This document shows positions 32,052 to 37,334 of a stretch of 37,334 nucleotides of DNA, piece by piece. The DNA is taken from positions 1-37,334 of the forward strand of contig NZ_BDAI01000023.1 of assembly GCF_002091755.1 (NCBI RefSeq). Reading direction: 5' to 3'. Source of the DNA: Pseudomonas nitroreducens NBRC 12694 (GTDB taxonomy: Bacteria > Pseudomonadota > Gammaproteobacteria > Pseudomonadales > Pseudomonadaceae). Under the pieces are notes generated by a model. The model did no database searches and had not been told where the DNA came from. It was given only the letters and a program-made list of their open reading frames with translations. A program made the translations under genes and the position numbers. Positions within the stretch are counted from its first letter, which is position 1; every line of letters begins with the position of its first letter.

Positions 32052-34139
32052 ATGAAACGCGAAAACCTCCAGCGCCTGCTGGCCCCCCGTCACGTCGCCT
32101 TCATCGGTGGCCGCAGCATGGCGCGCGCGCTCAAGCGCTGCGCCGAAGGCGGCTTCGCGGGTGCGATGTGGCTGGTCAACCCGCAGTACGACGAACTCGA
32201 AGGCGTGCCCTGCGTGCGCAGCGTTGCCGACCTGCCGGAAGGCCCGGACGCGGTGTTCGTCGCCACCAACCGCGACCTGACCCTGCAGGCCGTTGCCGAG
32301 CTGGCCGCCAAGGATGCCGGCGGCGCCATCTGCTACGCCTCCGGCTTCGCCGAGACCGGCGCCGAAGGCGAAGCGCTGCAGCGCCGCCTGCTCGAATCTG
32401 CCGGCGACATGGCGCTGCTCGGCCCCAATTGCTACGGCCTGCTCGACTACCTGCACGGTTCCGCGCTGTGGCCGGTGGCCCATGGCGGCCACATGGTCGA
32501 GAAGGGCGTGGCGGTGCTGACTCAGAGCGGCAACTTCGCCTACAACCTGTCCATGAGCGACCGCTCGCTGCCCATCGCCTACATGGCCTCGGTGGGCAAC
32601 CAGGCGCAACTGGGCGTGGCCGAACTGATGGACGTGCTGCTCGACGAGCCACGCGTCACCGCCATCGGCCTGCACCTGGAAGGCCTGAAGAACGTTCCCG
32701 GCTTCGCCCGCGCCGCCTTCAAGGCGTTGAACAAAGGCATTCCGGTGATTGCGCTGAAGACCGGCGTGTCCGAGATCGGCGCCGAGCTCGCACTCAGCCA
32801 CACCAGCTCCCTGGCCGGCTCCGATGCGCTGTACGACGCGCTGTTCGACCGCCTCGGCGTGATCCGCGTCAGCGGCCCGGTGAGCTTCATCGAAACCCTG
32901 AAAGCCGCCGCCTGCGGCAACCTGCCGGCCGGCCCGAGCCTCGCCGCGTTGGCCTGCTCCGGCGGTGACGCCGGGCTGATCGCCGACTACGCCGAACGCA
33001 ATGGCCTGAGCCTGCCCAAGCTGCTCGATGCCCAGCGCGCCGAACTGGCCCAGGTGCTGCCGGACTACGCCAATATCGCCAACCCGCTGGACTTCACCAC
33101 CGCCATCTGGGGCGATGGCCCGGCGCTGGAGAAGATGCTCGACAGCGCCCTGCGCACGGAAGCCGACGCCGCCCTGCTGGTGCTCGACTATCCCGGCGAA
33201 GAGACCGGTGAGCGTCCGCAGTGCGACCTGCTGCTGGAGCTTTACTGCGCCGCGCTGGAGCGTCACGGCAAGGTGGGCTTCATTGCCTCCGCGTTGCCGG
33301 AGCTGCTGCCCAGGCATGCCCGAGAACTGCTGCACTCCCACGGCGTCGCCGCGCTGCAAGGCGTGGAAGACGGACTCGCCGCCTGGGGCCGCATCGCCCA
33401 TTACCGTCAGCGTCGCGAAACCCTGCTGGCCCGTGGCGAAGCCGCCCTGGTGCCGCTCTGCCCGCAGACGCTGGAAGGCGAAGGTCGTCTGCTGGACGAG
33501 TGGCAGTCCAAGCAGGCGTTGAAACCCTTCGGTCTGCCATTGCCGCGCGCTGCGCTGAGCACCCCCACACAAGCCCGCGAAGCGGCCGCCGATGTCGGTT
33601 TCCCGCTGGCACTGAAAGTGGTCAGCGCGCAACTGCCGCACAAGACCGAAGCCGGTGGTGTGGCGCTCAACCTGCGCAACGAGGCGGCGCTGGAAGCGGC
33701 GTTGTTCGACATGCGCGAGAACATCGCCCGCCACGCGCCCGGCGTGCCCTTTGACCAGGTGCTGCTGGAGCGCATGGCCAATCCGCCGCTGGCCGAGCTG
33801 ATCGTCGGCATCAAGCGCGAGAACGGCTTCGGCCTGGCGCTAGTGCTGGGCGCCGGCGGCATCCTCGTCGAGCTGCTCAAGGACAGCCGCAGCCTGCTGC
33901 TGCCCACCACCGACGCGGCGATCCGCGATGCCCTGCTGAGCCTGCGCAGCGCACCGCTGCTCACCGGCTTCCGTGGCCGCGCGGCGGTGAACCTGGAGGC
34001 GCTGGTGGAAGCCATCCGCGCCGTCGCCGACTACGCCTGCGAGCACGTGGACACCCTGCTGGAACTGGACGTGAACCCGCTGCTGGCGGACGCCGAGGGC
34101 GCCGTGGCGGTGGATGCGCTGATCCGCACCGTTGAATGA
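32052..34139 (+). CDS. ADP-forming acyl-CoA synthetase (acetate-CoA ligase type)
   Basis: A 695-residue fused alpha-beta NDP-forming acyl-CoA synthetase: acid + ATP + CoA to acyl-CoA + ADP + phosphate. A CoA-binding Rossmann domain is at 1-130 (VAFIGG, VNPQYDELEG), the succinyl-CoA ligase-like domain carries the probable phospho-His in LALSHTSSLAGSDALYDA, and an ATP-grasp domain fills the last 220 residues (FPLALKVVSAQLPHKTEAGGVALNL, GFGLALVLGAGGILVELLKD, ELDVNPLL). It probably activates 4-guanidinobutyrate or a related acid for the two upstream enzymes; the substrate is inferred from context only. The ATG at 32052 lies ten bases after the dehydrogenase stop. Confidence 0.9.
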   Translation: MKRENLQRLLAPRHVAFIGGRSMARALKRCAEGGFAGAMWLVNPQYDELEGVPCVRSVADLPEGPDAVFVATNRDLTLQAVAELAAKDAGGAICYASGFAETGAEGEALQRRLLESAGDMALLGPNCYGLLDYLHGSALWPVAHGGHMVEKGVAVLTQSGNFAYNLSMSDRSLPIAYMASVGNQAQLGVAELMDVLLDEPRVTAIGLHLEGLKNVPGFARAAFKALNKGIPVIALKTGVSEIGAELALSHTSSLAGSDALYDALFDRLGVIRVSGPVSFIETLKAAACGNLPAGPSLAALACSGGDAGLIADYAERNGLSLPKLLDAQRAELAQVLPDYANIANPLDFTTAIWGDGPALEKMLDSALRTEADAALLVLDYPGEETGERPQCDLLLELYCAALERHGKVGFIASALPELLPRHARELLHSHGVAALQGVEDGLAAWGRIAHYRQRRETLLARGEAALVPLCPQTLEGEGRLLDEWQSKQALKPFGLPLPRAALSTPTQAREAAADVGFPLALKVVSAQLPHKTEAGGVALNLRNEAALEAALFDMRENIARHAPGVPFDQVLLERMANPPLAELIVGIKRENGFGLALVLGAGGILVELLKDSRSLLLPTTDAAIRDALLSLRSAPLLTGFRGRAAVNLEALVEAIRAVADYACEHVDTLLELDVNPLLADAEGAVAVDALIRTVE

Positions 34140-34146
34140 CCTGCCT

Positions 34147-34209
34147 GTAGGCACGGGCTGCCCGCGAACGAATCCACCGAGGAGCGTTCGCGGGCAGGCG
34201 TGTTTCTAC
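34147..34209. repeat. REP pair before aruI
   Basis: CCCGCGAACGAATCC and GGAGCGTTCGCGGG form the inverted arms, with GTAG and CTAC ends. It lies 25 bases before the aruI start, so aruI may need its own promoter or may be partly insulated from the acyl-CoA genes. Confidence 0.8.
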
Positions 34210-34232
34210 GAAGAACGCTTCGAGGAGTGAAC

Positions 34233-35843
34233 ATGCAGAACGACAAGAAACTCACCGGCGGCCAGGCCCTGGTGCGCCTGCTGGCCAACTATGGCGTCGA
34301 CACCGTGTTCGGCATTCCCGGCGTGCACACCCTGGAGCTGTACCGCGGCCTGCCCGGCAGCGGCATCCGCCATGTGCTGACGCGCCACGAGCAGGGCGCC
34401 GGCTTCATGGCCGACGGCTACGCGCGGGTCAGCGGCAAGCCGGGCGTGGCCTTCATCATCACCGGGCCGGGCGTGACCAACGCCGCCACCGCCATCGGCC
34501 AGGCCTACGCCGACTCGATCCCGATGCTGGTGATTTCCAGCGTCAACCACACCGCCAGCCTGGGCAAGGGCTGGGGCTGCCTGCACGAGACCCAGGACCA
34601 GCGTGCGATGACCGCGCCGATCACCGCATTCTCCGCCGTCGCCCTGAGCGCCGAGGACCTGCCCGAACTGATCGCCCGCGCCTTCGCCGTGTTCGACAGC
34701 GAGCGCCCGCGCCCGGTGCACATCTCGGTGCCGCTGGACGTGCTCGCCAACCCCGTCGCCCGCGACTGGACCCATGAAGTCGTGCGCCGCGCCGGCCGCG
34801 GCCAGCCCAGCGCCGAGGCGCTCCAGCGGGCTGTGGATAAACTCCAGGCCGCCCAGCGCCCGATGATCATCGCCGGCGGCGGCGCGCTGCATGCCGCCGA
34901 TGCCCTGGCTGCGCTGAGCGAGCGCCTGGCCGCGCCGCTGTTCACCAGCGTCGCCGGCAAGGGCCTGCTGGCGCCGGAAGCGCCGCTGTCCGCCGGCGCC
35001 ACCCTGTGCACCCAGGCCGGTTGGGACATGATCGCCGAGGCCGACGTGGTCCTCGCCATCGGCACCGAGATGGCCGACACCGACTTCTGGCGCGACCGCC
35101 TGCCGGTCAGCGGCGAAGTGATCCGCATCGACGTCGACTCACGCAAGTTCAACGACTTCTACCCGAGCGCCGTGGCGCTGCTGGGCGATTCGAAAGCGAC
35201 CGCCGAAGCCCTGCTCGCCGCACTGCCGAGCGCAGATCGTGACGCGGCGAAAGCACAATCGCGCATCGCCGAACTGCGCGCGCAGATCGACGCCGGCCAC
35301 GCGCCGCTGCAACGCATCCACCAGTCGATCCTGCAGCGCATCGCCAAGGTCCTGCCGGACAACGCCTTCATCGCCAGCGACATGACCCAGCTGGCCTACA
35401 CCGCCAACTATCTGTACCCGAGCAAGGCCCCGCGCGGCTGGCTGCACCCTACCGGCTACGGCACCTTGGGCTATGGCGTACCGGCCGGCATCGGCGCCAA
35501 GTTCGGTGCGCCTGAGCGCCCAGGCCTGGTGCTGGTGGGCGACGGCGGCTTCCTCTACACCGCCCAGGAGCTGGCCACCGCGACCGAGGAACTGGACAGC
35601 CCGCTGGTGGTGCTGCTGTGGAACAACGATGCGCTGGGGCAGATCCGCGACGACATGATCGGCCTGGACATCGAGCCCATCGGCGTCCTGCCGCGCAACC
35701 CGGACTTCGCCCTGCTCGGCCGCGCCTATGGCTGCGAGATGCGTCAGCCGCAGAGCCTGGACGAACTGGAGCGCGACCTGCGCAGCGGCTTCGCCCATCC
35801 GGGCGTGACGCTGATCGAGCTGAAACACGCCTGCGCCCAGTAG
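34233..35843 (+). CDS. aruI: AruI, 5-guanidino-2-oxopentanoate decarboxylase
   Basis: A 536-residue ThDP enzyme of the acetolactate synthase/benzoylformate decarboxylase class. Catalytic Glu53 lies in RHEQGAGFMADGYARVSG, and the ThDP/Mg motif begins with GDGG (436-439) and ends with NN (464-465). It decarboxylates the 2-oxo acid from arginine transamination to 4-guanidinobutanal. Next to aruH the identity is clear, since P. aeruginosa AruI is of this family. The ATG at 34233 has GAGGAG six bases upstream; an upstream in-frame start at 34200 falls inside the REP end. The 46-base spacing to the AruH frame fits one operon. Confidence 0.9.
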   Translation: MQNDKKLTGGQALVRLLANYGVDTVFGIPGVHTLELYRGLPGSGIRHVLTRHEQGAGFMADGYARVSGKPGVAFIITGPGVTNAATAIGQAYADSIPMLVISSVNHTASLGKGWGCLHETQDQRAMTAPITAFSAVALSAEDLPELIARAFAVFDSERPRPVHISVPLDVLANPVARDWTHEVVRRAGRGQPSAEALQRAVDKLQAAQRPMIIAGGGALHAADALAALSERLAAPLFTSVAGKGLLAPEAPLSAGATLCTQAGWDMIAEADVVLAIGTEMADTDFWRDRLPVSGEVIRIDVDSRKFNDFYPSAVALLGDSKATAEALLAALPSADRDAAKAQSRIAELRAQIDAGHAPLQRIHQSILQRIAKVLPDNAFIASDMTQLAYTANYLYPSKAPRGWLHPTGYGTLGYGVPAGIGAKFGAPERPGLVLVGDGGFLYTAQELATATEELDSPLVVLLWNNDALGQIRDDMIGLDIEPIGVLPRNPDFALLGRAYGCEMRQPQSLDELERDLRSGFAHPGVTLIELKHACAQ

Positions 35844-35898
35844 GACCTGTTGCACCCGCCGGGGCCCCTGGGCCCTGGCGCCTTGAAGGATGAACACC

Positions 35899-37089
35899 AT
35901 GCGCTACTCGAACTTCACCCAACGCATCGCCGGCGACGGCGCCGCCGCCTGGGACATCCACTACCGCGCCCTGGCGCGCCTGGAGCAGGGCGACGACATC
36001 CTGCTGCTGTCGGTGGGCGACCCCGATTTCGATACTCCCGTGCCCATCGTGCAGTCGGCCATCGACAGCCTGCTGGCCGGCAACACCCACTACGCCGACG
36101 TGCGCGGCAAGCGCGCGCTGCGCGAGGCCATTGCTCGCCGTCATACCCAGCGCAGCGGCCAGGCGGTCACCAGCGACGACGTGGTCGTACTGGCCGGCGC
36201 CCAGTGCGCGCTGTATGCCGTGGCGCAGTGCGTGCTCAATCCGGGCGACGAGGTGATCGTCGCCGAGCCGATGTACGTCACCTACGAAGCGGTGTTCGGT
36301 GCCTGTGGCGCCAAGGTCATCCCGGTGTCGGTGCGTTCCGAGCACGGCTTCCGCGTGCAGGCCGAGGACGTCGCCGCGCTGATCACCCCGCGCACCCGCG
36401 CCCTGGCCATCAACAGCCCGCACAACCCCTCCGGCGCCAGCCTGCCGCGCGCCACCTGGGAAAAGCTCGCCGAGCTGTGCGTGAGCAATGACCTGTGGAT
36501 GATCTCCGACGAGGTCTACAGCGAGCTGCTGTTCGACGGCGAACACATCAGCCCCGCCAGCCTCCCGGGCATGGCCGAGCGCACCGCGACCCTCAACAGC
36601 CTGTCGAAATCCCACGCCATGACCGGCTGGCGCGTGGGCTGGGTGGTCGGCCCGCGCGAGCTCTGCGCGCACCTGGAAAACCTCGCCCTGTGCATGCTCT
36701 ACGGCTCGCCGGACTTCATCCAGGACGCCGCCTGCACCGCGCTGGAAGCCAAACTGCCGGAACTGGAAGCCATGCGCGAGGCCTACCGCCAGCGCCGCGA
36801 CCTGGTGCTCGACTGCCTCGCCGATTGCGTCGGTGTGCGCGCCCTGCGCCCGGACGGCGGCATGTTCGTGATGGTGGATATCCGCGCCACCGGGCTCTCC
36901 GCCCAGGACTTCGCTGATGTGCTGCTGGACCGCCACGGCGTCTCCGTGCTGGCCGGCGAAGCCTTCGGCCCCAGCGCCGCCGGGCACATCCGCCTGGGCC
37001 TGGTGCTCGGTGCCGAACCGCTGCGCGAAGCCTGCCGCCGCATCGCCCTGTGCGCCGCCGAACTGCTCCAGGAGAAACGTTATGCGTGA
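35899..37089 (+). CDS. aruH: AruH, arginine:pyruvate transaminase
   Basis: A 396-residue fold-type I aminotransferase. PLP Lys237 lies in SLSKSHAMTGWRVGW, with Asn176 in SPHNPSG and Asp204 in SDEVY. It moves the alpha-amino group of L-arginine to pyruvate, giving 5-guanidino-2-oxopentanoate for AruI. The first ATG in the frame is at 35890, but it directly abuts AAGG; that AAGGA sits at the right distance for the ATG at 35899, so I start there. It ends by overlapping the aldehyde dehydrogenase by eight bases (ATGCGTGA). Confidence 0.9.
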   Translation: MRYSNFTQRIAGDGAAAWDIHYRALARLEQGDDILLLSVGDPDFDTPVPIVQSAIDSLLAGNTHYADVRGKRALREAIARRHTQRSGQAVTSDDVVVLAGAQCALYAVAQCVLNPGDEVIVAEPMYVTYEAVFGACGAKVIPVSVRSEHGFRVQAEDVAALITPRTRALAINSPHNPSGASLPRATWEKLAELCVSNDLWMISDEVYSELLFDGEHISPASLPGMAERTATLNSLSKSHAMTGWRVGWVVGPRELCAHLENLALCMLYGSPDFIQDAACTALEAKLPELEAMREAYRQRRDLVLDCLADCVGVRALRPDGGMFVMVDIRATGLSAQDFADVLLDRHGVSVLAGEAFGPSAAGHIRLGLVLGAEPLREACRRIALCAAELLQEKRYA

Positions 37090-37334
37090 TCGTTCTCAGC
37101 TTTACATCGATGGCGCCTGGGTGGCGCCCCAAGGGCAGGGCGTGGCCGAGGTGCAGAACCCCGCCACCGAGGACTGCGTCGGTCGCGTGCCGCTGGGCGG
37201 CGAAGGTGACGTGAACCGCGCGGTGGACGCCGCCCGCCGTGCCTTCCCGGCCTGGTCGCAGACGCCGTCCCACGTGCGCGCCGGCTACATCCGCGCCCTC
37301 GCCGAACAACTGAAGAACCGCGCCGACGAAATGG
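37082..37334 (+). CDS. Aldehyde dehydrogenase N-terminus (cut by window edge)
   Basis: Eighty-four codons of an NAD-dependent aldehyde dehydrogenase: LYIDGAWVAPQGQG, VQNPATEDCVGRVPLGG and AVDAARRAFPAWSQTP are the usual opening of the family. The ATG at 37082 has GGAGAAA upstream and overlaps aruH by eight bases. In this operon it would oxidise 4-guanidinobutanal from AruI to 4-guanidinobutyrate. The catalytic Cys and Glu lie beyond the window, so activity cannot be checked. Confidence 0.88.
   Translation, partial: MRDRSQLYIDGAWVAPQGQGVAEVQNPATEDCVGRVPLGGEGDVNRAVDAARRAFPAWSQTPSHVRAGYIRALAEQLKNRADEM

Overview
The window reads as chromosomal DNA of a high-GC Pseudomonas. Three things point there: gene content and order match the P. 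aeruginosa carnitine/betaine locus (caiX-cdhCAB-hocS, gbdR-sdaB-cbcXWV) and its arginine transaminase locus (aruRS, permease, acyl-CoA genes, aruIH); codon use is strongly GC-biased; and gaps carry two families of Pseudomonas REP-type inverted repeats. I see no rRNA, tRNA, insertion sequence, phage or CRISPR. Species cannot be fixed by eye; the P. nitroreducens/citronellolis/knackmussii neighbourhood is a guess.

Region 1 (1-8792), carnitine: the tail of an unknown gene, a GMC-family FAD oxidoreductase, a DUF1348/NTF2-like protein, then the AraC-type activator cdhR divergent from caiX, cdhC, cdhA, cdhB and hocS. Together these bind carnitine in the periplasm, free it from short acyl esters, oxidise it to 3-dehydrocarnitine, cleave that with acetyl-CoA to betainyl-CoA and acetoacetate, and release glycine betaine. 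Two proteins of unknown function (8541-10274) follow.

Region 2 (10275-17890), glycine betaine and quaternary amine uptake: gbdR (AraC/GATase1 activator) and sdaB (serine dehydratase, the end of betaine to serine to pyruvate) run leftward. Two tandem cbcX-like binding-protein genes, cbcW and cbcV run rightward to a strong terminator. gbdR has a close match to a sigma-54 promoter with large inverted repeats upstream. The caiX, first cbcX and second cbcX upstream regions each carry a short motif repeated three times at exactly 21 bp.

Region 3 (18000-24000): a secreted alpha/beta hydrolase, a LuxR-type regulator translationally coupled to a class-III aminotransferase, an orphan PotF-like binding protein and a divergent BetI-like TetR regulator, probably an amine or amino acid utilisation module.

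Region 4 (24072-37334), arginine transaminase pathway: aruR, a periplasmic binding protein and the hybrid kinase aruS overlap as a sensing unit. A basic-amino-acid permease follows, preceded by a previously unannotated 20-codon leader ORF with seven arginine codons that overlaps the permease start. Then come a PaaG-like crotonase, an acyl-CoA dehydrogenase, an ADP-forming acyl-CoA synthetase, aruI, aruH and the start of an aldehyde dehydrogenase. The set suggests conversion of arginine to 4-guanidinobutyrate followed by a CoA-dependent branch. The arginine-rich leader is the most novel-looking signal in the window.
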